From the NCBI GenBank assembly GCA_027449685.1, contig DAIDLC010000010.1, positions 1 to 63,835 on the forward strand: a DNA stretch of 63,835 bases, in the 5' to 3' direction. Below are positions 26,450-35,786 of the stretch, one piece after another (the stretch's first letter is position 1; the number at the start of each line of letters is the position of its first letter). This stretch comes from Ferrovaceae bacterium (GTDB lineage Bacteria > Pseudomonadota > Gammaproteobacteria > Burkholderiales > Ferrovaceae). The notes under the pieces were generated by a model that did no database searches, was not told where the DNA came from, and saw only the letters and a list, made by a program, of their open reading frames with translations. Position numbers and translations under genes: made by a program.

Positions 26450-26461
26450 CCTGCACAGAAG

Positions 26462-26490
26462 TTGCAAATCGCTGCGGATTCAGCCATAAT
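26462..26490 (+). promoter_or_regulatory. predicted rpmE promoter
   Basis: TTGCAA (26462-26467), a 17-base spacer and CATAAT (26485-26490). Transcription would start near 26497, directly before the hairpin at 26501. Confidence 0.5.
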
Positions 26491-26500
26491 TGAAGGCTAA

Positions 26501-26530
26501 GCGCCGTATACCCCGGCGCCCTATTTTTTT
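26501..26530 (+). terminator. rho terminator or rpmE leader attenuator hairpin
   Basis: GCGCCG (26501-26506) pairs with CGGCGC (26514-26519) and is followed by CTATTTTTTT. It can end rho transcripts. Because a promoter-like pair lies just upstream and rpmE starts at 26542, it would also be the first structure in an rpmE leader. Confidence 0.65.
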
Positions 26531-26541
26531 CAGGAACGGTC

Positions 26542-26748
26542 ATGAAAGCTGATATTCACCCCGCCTATAACGAACTTACGGTCACCTGCAGCTGCGGCAA
26601 CACCTTTGTCACGCGCTCCACATTGGGCAAACCCGCTCTCTCTGTGGAAGTTTGTTCCGCTTGCCATCCGTTTTACACCGGCAAACAAAAAATCGTGGAT
26701 ACTGCTGGCCGTGTGGAAAAATTCCGTCAAAAATACGCACGTAAGTAG
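26542..26748 (+). CDS. rpmE: ribosomal protein L31 (zinc-binding form)
   Basis: A 68-residue bL31 of the C+ type, with cysteines at 16, 18, 38 and 41 that can hold zinc (CSCGN and [10 protein letters not shown]). It bridges the two ribosomal subunits. CAGGA lies 8 bases before the ATG. A strong intrinsic terminator follows 25 bases after the stop. Confidence 0.96.
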   Translation: MKADIHPAYNELTVTCSCGNTFVTRSTLGKPALSVEVCSACHPFYTGKQKIVDTAGRVEKFRQKYARK

Positions 26749-26773
26749 GCTCGCTCCAAAACATCTGCGCTTG

Positions 26774-26802
26774 GGCAGCGTTTGCGCTGCCTTTGCTTTT
26801 TT
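26774..26802 (+). terminator. intrinsic terminator after rpmE
   Basis: GGCAGCG, loop TTTG, CGCTGCC, then TTTGCTTTTTT. It ends right before the ribosome-binding site (GGGGAG, 26804-26809) of the glycosyltransferase gene, so that gene relies on read-through or on a promoter hidden in this stretch. Confidence 0.8.
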
Positions 26803-26818
26803 CGGGGAGTAGCGCCTT

Positions 26819-28474
26819 TTGTCATCGCTGCTGTCATCTGGCAAGGACCTGCGCTTCGACGGCCAGCCCACGCCGTTAAAAATTTTCCTGTTTGTTTTGA
26901 TTTGTCTGGGTTGGCTACTTCCCGGACTCACCGGACACACCCCCTGGAAATACGATGAGGCGGTCAGCCAGGGCATTGTGCACGGTCTGTTGCATGGCAG
27001 CGACTGGCTCTCTCCCGATCTTGCCGGCGTTCCTTACCTCAGTCACCCGCCCCTGTTCTACTGGGTGGCTGCCCTGTTGGCCAAATCCCTGCAAAGCTTC
27101 CTGCCGGATCATGATGCGGCCCGTCTGGCTAGTGGTTTGTTCATGCTGCTCACCTTTCTGGGTTTGGCCATCGGTGCCAACGCCCTGTTTGGCTCACGGG
27201 CACCACGCGCAGCCATCCTGATCTTCATTGGTAGCGTGGGTCTGGTGATTCGGGCGCATGAAATGAGCGCTCACCTGGCCTGGCTAGCCGGCGTGAGTTG
27301 GGCGCTGGCCGCCATCCCCTGGGCCCGAACCCGCTCTGCCGCGGCGGGACTCCTGGGCGGTCTGGGCCTGGGAATGGCCTTCATGTCTCAAGGCCTGCTG
27401 GCCTTGGGACTGCTGTTGCCGCCATTGATTTTGACCCCCCTGCTGATTCCCGCGTACCGACCAGCTCATCCCCTGCGTTACCTGTTGTGCTGGCTCATGA
27501 CGGCTCTGCCAGCCATGGCAGCCTGGCCCGTTTTGCTGTATCTTCAAGATCCCCATGCCTTTGCACGCTGGGAACCCTTGCTGCTGCAACCGCTGTTGCA
27601 ACCGGCTCGGTGGCTCGATCCCGAAGCCCTGCCCGCCTATTATCTGGGCGTCATCACCTGGTTTGCCTGGCCAGCCACGCCGCTGGCTTTAGCCGGCCTG
27701 TGGAGCAGTGGCCAACGAGGACTCTGGACTCCGGCTACACGCTGGCTACTGCTTTGCCTGCTGATCTGGATTCCCGTGTTAGGCACTTGTACCGCGCCCC
27801 GGGAAAGTAATGCCCTCCCCCTGCTACTTCCCTTGTCCCTGCTGGCGGCAGGCGGCATCGATCAATTAAAACGTGGTGCCAGTGCAGCCCTGGACTGGTT
27901 TGGCACGCTCACCTTTGGCTTGCTGACCGGTGTGCTTTGGCTGGGTTGGGTGGCGCAACTAGTTGGCCAACCCACGTCCATTGTGCAGTGGCTGGATCAC
28001 CAGTTACCAGGTTTTCAAACCCGGTTTCATTGGATCCAGTTTGCCCTCGCGCTCGCCATCACCCTGCTCTGGCTACTCACGATCCTGCATTCCCGCCCCT
28101 CTCCACGCCGCGCCGTCATCAATTGGACGGTGGGGATGACGGTATCCTGGATTCTGGTCATGACCCTCTGGCTACCCTATGTGGAGGCCTCACGCGGTTA
28201 CGCCCCCATGATGCACACCTTACAACGTGCCCTACCCGCACACTTCAATTGCATTGCAAGCAGTGGCCTGGGTGAACCGCAGCGGGGTCTGTTGTATTAT
28301 TACCTGAACCTGCGTACCCAAGCTTTGGAACGTGACCCCCATGCGCGCTGCAACCTGTGGCTGGTGCAATCCCGTCCAGAAGAAAGCTTCGTCGTGCCGG
28401 CGGGCTGGCATTTACGCTGGAGCGGAGCGCGCAATGGCGACCTTGGAGAACGCTTTCAGTTATTTGAACGCTAA
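26819..28474 (+). CDS. GT39/ArnT-like membrane glycosyltransferase
   Basis: A 551-residue multi-pass inner-membrane protein of the ArnT/PMT superfamily. The first transmembrane helix (about 21-38) is followed by a periplasmic loop with GHTPWKYDEA, whose Asp-Glu pair matches the catalytic acidic motif of lipid-linked sugar transferases; some 10 further helices and a small soluble C-terminal domain follow. Such enzymes move a sugar from an undecaprenyl carrier to lipid A, protein or glycan; the acceptor is unknown. The start appears to be TTG at 26819 behind GGGGAG at 9 bases. hrpA follows 9 bases later. Confidence 0.78.
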   Translation: MSSLLSSGKDLRFDGQPTPLKIFLFVLICLGWLLPGLTGHTPWKYDEAVSQGIVHGLLHGSDWLSPDLAGVPYLSHPPLFYWVAALLAKSLQSFLPDHDAARLASGLFMLLTFLGLAIGANALFGSRAPRAAILIFIGSVGLVIRAHEMSAHLAWLAGVSWALAAIPWARTRSAAAGLLGGLGLGMAFMSQGLLALGLLLPPLILTPLLIPAYRPAHPLRYLLCWLMTALPAMAAWPVLLYLQDPHAFARWEPLLLQPLLQPARWLDPEALPAYYLGVITWFAWPATPLALAGLWSSGQRGLWTPATRWLLLCLLIWIPVLGTCTAPRESNALPLLLPLSLLAAGGIDQLKRGASAALDWFGTLTFGLLTGVLWLGWVAQLVGQPTSIVQWLDHQLPGFQTRFHWIQFALALAITLLWLLTILHSRPSPRRAVINWTVGMTVSWILVMTLWLPYVEASRGYAPMMHTLQRALPAHFNCIASSGLGEPQRGLLYYYLNLRTQALERDPHARCNLWLVQSRPEESFVVPAGWHLRWSGARNGDLGERFQLFER

Positions 28475-28483
28475 ACCCTCTTT

Positions 28484-31400
28484 ATGTTACCCACGAGTAG
28501 CGCAGCGCCTGCAGCAGCCCTTCTCTTCGATGGCAGTTTGCCGATTCATGCTCTGCAACAAGACATTCAACGGGCGATCGCCGCCCACCAGACCCTGATT
28601 ATTTGCGGTGAAACCGGGTCCGGAAAAACAACCCAAATCCCCAAATTCTGCCTGGCCCTGGGTCGCGGTCAAGAAAAACTGATCGGTTGCACGCAACCCC
28701 GCCGCATTGCCGCCCGGAGTGTGGCCCAGCGTCTGGCCCAAGAGCTGGACACCCCTTTGGGCCAGAAGGTTGGCTATCAGGTACGCTTTCATGATCAGAT
28801 CTCCGAACACACCCAGATCAAGGTCATGACCGACGGTATCCTGCTGGCCGAAATCCATCACGACCCTCTGCTGCGACGTTACGATACCCTGATCATCGAC
28901 GAAGCCCACGAGCGCAGTTTGAACATCGACTTTCTGTTGGGCTACCTGCGCCGCATCCTGGGACAACGCCCTGATCTCAGGCTGATCATTACCTCAGCCA
29001 CGCTGGAATCCGAGCGCTTCTCACGGCATTTCAACCAGGCTCCGGTCATCGAAGTATCGGGCCGCTCCTATCCCGTGGAAATCCGCTGGCGCCCACTCCA
29101 GGCGCCCAGCAGGGATATGCTCCAGAGCAATGCCCAGGACCCCCAGCAAGCCTTGCTGGAGGCCGTAGACGAATTGACCCAACAACGTCATGCCGGGGAC
29201 ATTCTGGTATTTTTACCGGGCGAACGCGAAATCAGGGAAGCCGCCGAATCCCTGCGCAAACACCATCCACCCCATACCGAGATTCTGGCATTATTTGCGC
29301 GCCAGTCCTTTGCCCAGCAGGAACGCGTCTTCAAACCCGAGGGGGGACGGCGCATCGTCCTCGCCACCAATGTAGCCGAAACCTCTCTTACCGTACCCGG
29401 AATCCGCTACGTGGTAGATACCGGGCTGGCCCGGGTCAGCCGCTATAGCGTGCGCCATAAGGTCACCCAGCTGCAGATTGAAAAAATCTCCCGGGCGGCG
29501 GCACAACAGCGCGCGGGCCGTTGTGGCCGGGTGGCCAGTGGCATTTGTATCCGGTTGTATGATGAACAGGATTTCGCCGCGCGCAGCGCGTATACCACGC
29601 CCGAAATTCTGCGTACCTCCCTGGCTGCAGTCATTCTTAAAATGAGTGCCTTGGGGTTGGGAGAAGTGGAACAATTTCCTTTTCTGGACCCCCCATCGCC
29701 GCGTGCCATCGATGACGGATATCAACTGCTCCACGAGCTGGGGGCCCTGGATGGGCAACGTCATTTGACGACCTTGGGGCACGAATTGGCGCGCCTGCCC
29801 GTGGACCCACGAGTTGGCAGAATGCTCTTGGCAGCCCGCGAACAAGACTGTTTGCAGGAGATGCTAATCATCACTGCGGCCCTGTCCAGCCAGGACCCAC
29901 GGGAACGCCCTGCCGAGCAACGGGCCTTGGCCGACCAACAGCATGCCCGTTTTCAGCATGAGCATTCAGAGTTCTTGCCCTGGCTCGCTTTGTGGCATCA
30001 GGTGCAAGAGGCCATGACGCATAAAAAATCCGGAAGAAAATTCGCCCATTGGTGCCAGGAGCAATTTCTTTCCTGGTATCGATTGCGGGAATGGCGTGAT
30101 ACCCATGCCCAACTCCGTAGCCTGGTATCGCAAATGGGGTTTCGGCTGAATACCGAACCATCTCCCCCCGATTCCATTCACCGCGCCCTGCTTACGGGCT
30201 TGTTGGGACACGTGGGGTGGCGCAGCCCAGAAGGAGAAGATTATCAAGGACCGCGCGGTATTCGTTTTTGGATCAATCCTGGTTCGACGCGGTTCAAGCG
30301 CAAGGCGCAGTGGGTAATGGCCGCAGAGCTGACGGAAACCACACGACTGTATGCACGCACCTTGGCACGGATCGATCCAGCCTGGATTGAAAGTTGTGCC
30401 ACCCACCTGCTACGCCGCAGTTATTTCGACCCCTTTTGGGACGAGAAATCAGCTCAGGCCAACATTTACGAAAAAGTCACCCTCTACGGTCTCCCTATCG
30501 TGGCCAAACGCCGGGTGCGACTCGGCCCGGTAGACGCCGCCGCAGCCCGACGCCTGTTCATCCGCCATGCTCTGGTTTTGGGAGAGTATCGCACGCAGGC
30601 GCCTTTCTGGATTCATAATCAACGCCTGGTGCAGGAAATAGAAACGCTGGAGCATAAGGGGCGCCGTCAGGACGTGCTGGTGGATGAAGACACCTTGATC
30701 GGGTTTTATGACGCTTTACTCCCGCCTGACATCTGGAGTGGAGAACGCTTTGAAAAGTGGCGCCGTCACACCGAAAAGGAACAGCCAAAGCATCTGTTCA
30801 TGCAACGCGCGCGTCTCATGCGCCACGCTGCGGCGCATTTGAATACCACCTTATATCCCGACACCTACCAACTCCACGAACACACCTTGCGCTTGCGCTA
30901 CCGCTTTGAACCCGGACATGTTCTGGATGGGGTCACACTGGAATTTCCGCTGGAATTGCTGGGCCAGTTGCAGGGTAGCGTTCTGGACTGGCTGGTGCCA
31001 GGCATGATCCGTGACAAAATCACCCTACTGCTAAAGGGACTAGCACAGCGCATCCGGCGTGAACTGGTCCCCCTGCCCCAGTTCATCACCCAGTTTTTGG
31101 AACAGGCTCCGAACCCTGCCACCCACACCTTGACTCAGGCATTGACCCGCTTTATCGAAGCCCGGACCGGGCTTCGGGTGGAGCCAGAAGATTGGATCCT
31201 ACCGCCTCCCCACCTTCGTTTCAACTTGCGCATCCTGGACGAAACGGGGCAAGAACTGGACTGCGGACGCGACTTGTGGGCGCTGCAACAGCGTTGGGGC
31301 GCACAGGCCCGGAATCTATTACAGCAAACCGCTACCCAAACCTTGACGCGTTCGGGATTGACCGGCTGGGATCTGGAGGATCTGCCCGAGTCCCTGACCA

Positions 31401-32296
31401 TTACCCGGCGTGGCTTGGTGCTTCAGGTTTACCCCACGCTGGTGGATGAAGGCCAAAGCGTGGCCCTGCAACTCAGCGACGATCCACACGTTGCCCGAGA
31501 GCAAAGCCTTCAAGGACTTCGCCGCTTACTGCACCTGGAATTACAGGCAACCCTCAGGGCTTGCACCCGAACCTTGCCGGATCTGACCACCAACACCCTA
31601 CGCTATGCCGCCTTGTTACAAAGGCTGGAAGAGAAATCCCCAGCGCGCGCCATGAATGAGGCACCGAGTGCACAGGAACGCTTCAAGCACGCTTTGACAG
31701 AGCGCGCACTGCAAGAACTGGTTTCCTCCGACACACCTCCAGTTCGCCGGCGCAGCGAGTTTGAAATACTCGCCCAACAGGTACGCCCGGCACTGGCAGC
31801 AAAAATCCTTGAGTTGAATCAAACCGTCACCCCGCTGCTTCAGACCTGGCAGGAATTGATGGCACAACTTCGCCAGTCCTCAGCCCCATCCCAAGCCTCT
31901 GCCCGGGACAACATGCTGCAGCAGATGCGGCATTTGATGCCAGTGGATTTCATTCAAAGGACTCCGCTGTCTCAGCTCAAGCATTTTGCCCGCTACCTGA
32001 GGGCTATTCACCTGCGCCTGGAAAAACTTCCCCGGGACCTTGCGGGCGATCTGGATAAACAACGTCAACTCGCGGCACTGGAATCCCCTTGGCTGCAACG
32101 CTGTGCGCAGGGAATGAATCCCCATCTGGAAGCCTTTGGCTGGATGCTGGAAGAATTACGTGTGTCCTTATTTGCCCAGATTCTTAAAACCCCCTACCCC
32201 ATTTCGGTCAAACGGCTGGAAAAGGAATGGACCCGGATTCGGCAATTGCCTCTGACAGAGCCCATCCAGAGCAAATTGCCGCCTACTGCTCTATAA
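28484..32296 (+). CDS. hrpA: ATP-dependent RNA helicase HrpA
   Basis: A 1270-residue DEAH-box helicase. Walker A is GETGSGKTTQIPK near residue 45, then QPRRIAARSVAQR, DEAHERSLNIDFLLG near residue 138 (motif II), SATLESERF, and motif VI QRAGRCGR. HA2 and OB-fold regions follow, then the long C-terminal extension found only in HrpA. HrpA rescues collided ribosomes and remodels RNA in E. coli. It probably forms an operon with the upstream glycosyltransferase gene (9-base gap). Confidence 0.95.
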   Translation: MLPTSSAAPAAALLFDGSLPIHALQQDIQRAIAAHQTLIICGETGSGKTTQIPKFCLALGRGQEKLIGCTQPRRIAARSVAQRLAQELDTPLGQKVGYQVRFHDQISEHTQIKVMTDGILLAEIHHDPLLRRYDTLIIDEAHERSLNIDFLLGYLRRILGQRPDLRLIITSATLESERFSRHFNQAPVIEVSGRSYPVEIRWRPLQAPSRDMLQSNAQDPQQALLEAVDELTQQRHAGDILVFLPGEREIREAAESLRKHHPPHTEILALFARQSFAQQERVFKPEGGRRIVLATNVAETSLTVPGIRYVVDTGLARVSRYSVRHKVTQLQIEKISRAAAQQRAGRCGRVASGICIRLYDEQDFAARSAYTTPEILRTSLAAVILKMSALGLGEVEQFPFLDPPSPRAIDDGYQLLHELGALDGQRHLTTLGHELARLPVDPRVGRMLLAAREQDCLQEMLIITAALSSQDPRERPAEQRALADQQHARFQHEHSEFLPWLALWHQVQEAMTHKKSGRKFAHWCQEQFLSWYRLREWRDTHAQLRSLVSQMGFRLNTEPSPPDSIHRALLTGLLGHVGWRSPEGEDYQGPRGIRFWINPGSTRFKRKAQWVMAAELTETTRLYARTLARIDPAWIESCATHLLRRSYFDPFWDEKSAQANIYEKVTLYGLPIVAKRRVRLGPVDAAAARRLFIRHALVLGEYRTQAPFWIHNQRLVQEIETLEHKGRRQDVLVDEDTLIGFYDALLPPDIWSGERFEKWRRHTEKEQPKHLFMQRARLMRHAAAHLNTTLYPDTYQLHEHTLRLRYRFEPGHVLDGVTLEFPLELLGQLQGSVLDWLVPGMIRDKITLLLKGLAQRIRRELVPLPQFITQFLEQAPNPATHTLTQALTRFIEARTGLRVEPEDWILPPPHLRFNLRILDETGQELDCGRDLWALQQRWGAQARNLLQQTATQTLTRSGLTGWDLEDLPESLTITRRGLVLQVYPTLVDEGQSVALQLSDDPHVAREQSLQGLRRLLHLELQATLRACTRTLPDLTTNTLRYAALLQRLEEKSPARAMNEAPSAQERFKHALTERALQELVSSDTPPVRRRSEFEILAQQVRPALAAKILELNQTVTPLLQTWQELMAQLRQSSAPSQASARDNMLQQMRHLMPVDFIQRTPLSQLKHFARYLRAIHLRLEKLPRDLAGDLDKQRQLAALESPWLQRCAQGMNPHLEAFGWMLEELRVSLFAQILKTPYPISVKRLEKEWTRIRQLPLTEPIQSKLPPTAL

Positions 32297-32335
32297 TCCC
32301 GTGTATCGAAACATTCAACCCTTGGAGACGTCCTG

Positions 32336-32788
32336 ATGAAGCGAATCCCCGCATTCCCCGTCCTGTTGCTGACGGGGCTACTGGCCTGCAGTGTCCAGGC
32401 CGAACCCATGACCCCCGTCCAGCAGGGCTCCGTAATGACTCTCAATGGAATGACCATGACCGATACCGTCAAAGGCAAAGGACCTGCTGCCAAACGCGGC
32501 AATATTGTGGTTGTGCATTACACGGGGTGGTTGTATGACCCTACAGCGCCCGGAAACAAAGGGCAGAAATTTGACAGTTCGGTGGATCGGGGGGAGCCCT
32601 TTTCTTTCATGCTGGGGGCTGGGCGAGTGATTCGTGGCTGGGACGAAGGATTGGTGGGAATGACTGTAGGGTCCAAACGCACATTGGTCATTCCACCTAC
32701 CATGGGATACGGAAGCCAGGGCGCGGGCAACGTGATTCCACCCAATGCCACGCTGGTGTTTGATGTGGACTTGTTGGAACTGCGCTGA
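32336..32788 (+). CDS. exported FKBP-type peptidyl-prolyl isomerase
   Basis: A 150-residue protein with an export signal (MKRIPAFPVLLLTGLLACSVQA) and one FKBP domain (about 50-150): VVVHYTGWLYD, KFDSSVDRGEPFSFMLG, VIRGWDEGLVGM, TLVIPPTMGYG and IPPNATLVFDVDLLEL. It assists proline isomerisation in the envelope. LLAC at residues 15-18 could be a lipobox, so it may be a lipoprotein; alternatively signal peptidase I cuts after VQA. It lies 39 bases after hrpA. Confidence 0.9.
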   Translation: MKRIPAFPVLLLTGLLACSVQAEPMTPVQQGSVMTLNGMTMTDTVKGKGPAAKRGNIVVVHYTGWLYDPTAPGNKGQKFDSSVDRGEPFSFMLGAGRVIRGWDEGLVGMTVGSKRTLVIPPTMGYGSQGAGNVIPPNATLVFDVDLLELR

Positions 32789-32874
32789 TTCACGAGGCCA
32801 TGCGTGGGGTCGAGTCCACTCCAAACGCCACATGCAAGGCAACCAGCAGACAGAAAGAAAAACCGTGTGACGAT

Positions 32875-32903
32875 CAAAACCCCGGGGCTGATCCATCCCG
32901 GGG
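32875..32903 (-). terminator. intrinsic terminator after the PBP7-type gene
   Basis: Read leftward: CCCCGGG (32903-32897), a loop, CCCGGGG (32886-32880), then TTTT. It lies 37 bases beyond the stop at 32940. The T-run is short. Confidence 0.55.
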
Positions 32904-32939
32904 CACAGCGCAGACAGGCAACAGGACTTGGGAAGCTGC

Positions 32940-33854
32940 TTAAAGCTGCCCCACCGTGGACTGGCTTCTGGCCTCAAGCCAGCGTCGTACCCGGTTTGCA
33001 TCATTGATACGGGCATGATGACCGTGGGAGTCGAGCAGAACGATGACCATGGGATGAGCGTTGATGGTGGCCTGCATCACTAGACATTGCCCCGACTCGT
33101 TGATGAATCCGGTTTTGGACAAACCGATATCCCAACCAGACTGCGTTGAAACCAGGGGATTGGTATTGCGAAAACTCACTGTGTGTCCACCAAAACCCAC
33201 AGGAATTTCGGCGCTGGCCGTAGTGGTGATTTCGTGGATCAGGGGAATTTTAACGGCAGTAGCCACCAACAAGGCCAAATCGTGGGCGGTGGAGACATTA
33301 TTGCTGCTCAGTCCCGTGGAGTCTTCAAAATGCGTATCTTTCATGCCCAAGCGCTGAGCCTGTTCGTTCATACGGGCAACAAAGGCCGCGCGCCCACCAG
33401 GAAAGGACCGCCCCAGAGCCGCTGCCGCACGATTTTCTGAAGCGATCAGAGCCATGCGCAGGAAATTCAGGCGTGAGGCCCGTGCCCCCACGCGCAAATG
33501 CGAGCGGCTGAAGCGCAGCATGTCCACATCTGCGGACTCTACGGCCAAGGTTTCATCCAGCGCCTGACCGGATTCCAGAACCACCAAGGCCGTCATCAAC
33601 TTGGTGATGGAGGCAATGGGATGAACCAGTTCCGGGTTTTTGGAATACACCACTTGACCGGTGCTCTGATCCACCACCAAGGCGGTACTGGACAACAGGG
33701 CCATGTGGGCAGGATCGAAGTTCTGGGCCGCACTGCGTTGAAAATGATGCGGGTGGCGATGATGCCGGGCCGCCTGTGCCCCGGATGAGAAGAGAAGTAA
33801 TCCCATCATGGCCAACAGACCCACAATGACTGCACTGTAATTGCTGCGCTTCAT
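32940..33854 (-). CDS. pbpG: D-alanyl-D-alanine endopeptidase (PBP7/PbpG type)
   Basis: A 304-residue S11 family serine peptidase of the periplasm. Signal peptide with cleavage near SSGAQA (23-28), a His-rich linker (31-38), then SxxK at 82-85 (SITK), SEN at 139-141 and KTG at 247-249. Such enzymes cut D-Ala-meso-DAP cross-links in peptidoglycan. I chose ATG 33854 because it opens the signal peptide; the frame extends upstream to 33911 without a better start. Confidence 0.9.
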   Translation of the reverse strand: MKRSNYSAVIVGLLAMMGLLLFSSGAQAARHHRHPHHFQRSAAQNFDPAHMALLSSTALVVDQSTGQVVYSKNPELVHPIASITKLMTALVVLESGQALDETLAVESADVDMLRFSRSHLRVGARASRLNFLRMALIASENRAAAALGRSFPGGRAAFVARMNEQAQRLGMKDTHFEDSTGLSSNNVSTAHDLALLVATAVKIPLIHEITTTASAEIPVGFGGHTVSFRNTNPLVSTQSGWDIGLSKTGFINESGQCLVMQATINAHPMVIVLLDSHGHHARINDANRVRRWLEARSQSTVGQL

Positions 33855-33986
33855 ACCCGTCCCCACCTTCGAATAGGGATAACGATACAATAAAATCAGC
33901 TTGTTACGCAATTAATATCTTTTTCTTCATGAATTCAATGGGTCACGATGACCGTTTCATGACAGGACCCTGGGCCAGTGCGAGTT

Positions 33987-35786
33987 TTATTCGGGTTGCT
34001 GCTGCTGTTGCAGGGCCCACATCTGGGCATAATGGCCCCCAGCCTCCAGCAAGGCCGTATGGGTGCCACGTTCCACAATGCTCCCTTGCTCCATGACCAG
34101 AATCTGGTCCGCATCCACCACCGTGGACAGGCGATGGGCAATGACCAGCGTGGTGTGCTGCCGGGCAATCGTGTTCAATTCCTCCTGGATGCTTTTTTCG
34201 GAGCGGGTATCCAGCGCCGACGTAGCCTCGTCAAACACCAGGATTTGCGGATTCTTGAGCAAGGTTCGGGCAATGGCCACCCGCTGTTTTTCACCCCCGG
34301 AAAGCTTCAAACCCCGTTCTCCCACCATGGTCTCATAGCCATCGGGCAAAGACTGGATGAAATCGTGAATATGGGCAGCACGTGCCGCTTCCAGGACCGC
34401 TTCGCGACTGGCATCCGGGCGCCCGTAGGCAATATTGTAGTAAATGGTGTCGTTGAACAGGACCGTATCCTGGGGCACGATGCCGATGGCCGCGCGTAAG
34501 GAATTCTGGCTCACCGCACGCACATCGATGCCGTTGATGAGAATCCGTCCGGCCCCCACGTCATAAAAACGAAAGAGCAAGCGCGACAGGGTTGATTTTC
34601 CGGCCCCACTAGAGCCCACGACAGCCAACTTCTGGCCGGCGGGAATCCGGAAACTGACCTGTTTGAGAATGGCGCGCCGTTCATCGTAGGCAAAGTCCAC
34701 CCCCTCGAATTGCACCTCTCCCAACCCCACCACCAGGGGAACGGCATCCGGACGATCCAGGATTTCGCCGTTGACGGAAAGCAGACGGAACATCCGCTCC
34801 ATATCCGCCAGTGCCTGCTTGATCTCCCGATAAATGACCCCCAGAAAGTTGAGGGGAATATACAGTTGCAACAACAGCGCATTGATCAAGACCAGATCGC
34901 CCACCGTCAAATGCCCCGCCGCCACCCCTTGGGCCGCGCGCAGCATGAGTGCCACCGAACCGATCCCGATGATGAGACTCTGAACGGCATTCAATGCCGC
35001 CAATGAAGTCTGGCTCTTGACCGAGGCCTGCTCCCATTTGGCCAAGTTGTCGTCATAACGGCGCGCCTCCCACTCCTCGTTTCCAAAATATTTGACCGTT
35101 TCATAATTGAGCAGACTGTCGATCGCCCTGGCGTTGGCACGGGAATCCAGTTCGTTCATGCGTTTGCGAAATGCCGTACGCCATTCGGTGATGACGACCG
35201 TGAGCGTGATGTACACCACCAGCGTCAGTACGGTGATCAAGGCAAACCAGCCGTCGTATTTCCAGGCTAGAATGATCCCCACCAGCGTCATTTCCACCAG
35301 AGTGGGAACGATACTGAACAGGGTAAAGCGCATCAGGCTCTCGATACCGCGCGTACCTCGTTCGATGTCCCGCGACATCCCTCCGGTTTGACGTTCCAGA
35401 TGAAAGCGCAAATTCAAGCCATGCAAATGGCGAAACACTGACAAGGCAATGCGCCGGATGGAACGTTGCGTGACCTTGGCAAAGACCCCATCACGCAACT
35501 CGTTGAACAGCGTGGTGGAAAAACGCAAGGTCCCGTAAGCAGCCACCAGCATGACCGGCACCATCAAGGGCGCCTTGCTGGGCGCCAATTGATCGATGAT
35601 GGCTTTCAAGGCCAATGGCACACCCACATTGGCCAGTTTGGCCAACACCAAAAAAACGAACGCCAGCAACACGCGTCCTTTGAATTCCATCAAATAGGGC
35701 AATAAACTCCCTACGGCACGCCAATCTCCAGCCGTGAAACGATTGGGGGACAGGGGGGCATGGGCACTCAAGGGAGCTTGTCGCAT
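33987..35786 (-). CDS. Atm1-type ABC exporter (permease-ATPase fusion)
   Basis: A 599-residue half-transporter: six transmembrane helices (about 35-325) then a nucleotide-binding domain with Walker A GSSGAGKST, signature LSGGEKQRVAIA, Walker B ILVFDEATSALD and the H-loop IAHRLST. The NYETVKYFGNEEWE segment in the membrane domain is characteristic of the Atm1/HMT1 group, which exports glutathione-bound metals or a sulfur compound. Its start overlaps the truB stop region by 19 bases, so it is co-transcribed with the rimP-truB operon. Confidence 0.9.
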   Translation of the reverse strand: MRQAPLSAHAPLSPNRFTAGDWRAVGSLLPYLMEFKGRVLLAFVFLVLAKLANVGVPLALKAIIDQLAPSKAPLMVPVMLVAAYGTLRFSTTLFNELRDGVFAKVTQRSIRRIALSVFRHLHGLNLRFHLERQTGGMSRDIERGTRGIESLMRFTLFSIVPTLVEMTLVGIILAWKYDGWFALITVLTLVVYITLTVVITEWRTAFRKRMNELDSRANARAIDSLLNYETVKYFGNEEWEARRYDDNLAKWEQASVKSQTSLAALNAVQSLIIGIGSVALMLRAAQGVAAGHLTVGDLVLINALLLQLYIPLNFLGVIYREIKQALADMERMFRLLSVNGEILDRPDAVPLVVGLGEVQFEGVDFAYDERRAILKQVSFRIPAGQKLAVVGSSGAGKSTLSRLLFRFYDVGAGRILINGIDVRAVSQNSLRAAIGIVPQDTVLFNDTIYYNIAYGRPDASREAVLEAARAAHIHDFIQSLPDGYETMVGERGLKLSGGEKQRVAIARTLLKNPQILVFDEATSALDTRSEKSIQEELNTIARQHTTLVIAHRLSTVVDADQILVMEQGSIVERGTHTALLEAGGHYAQMWALQQQQQPE

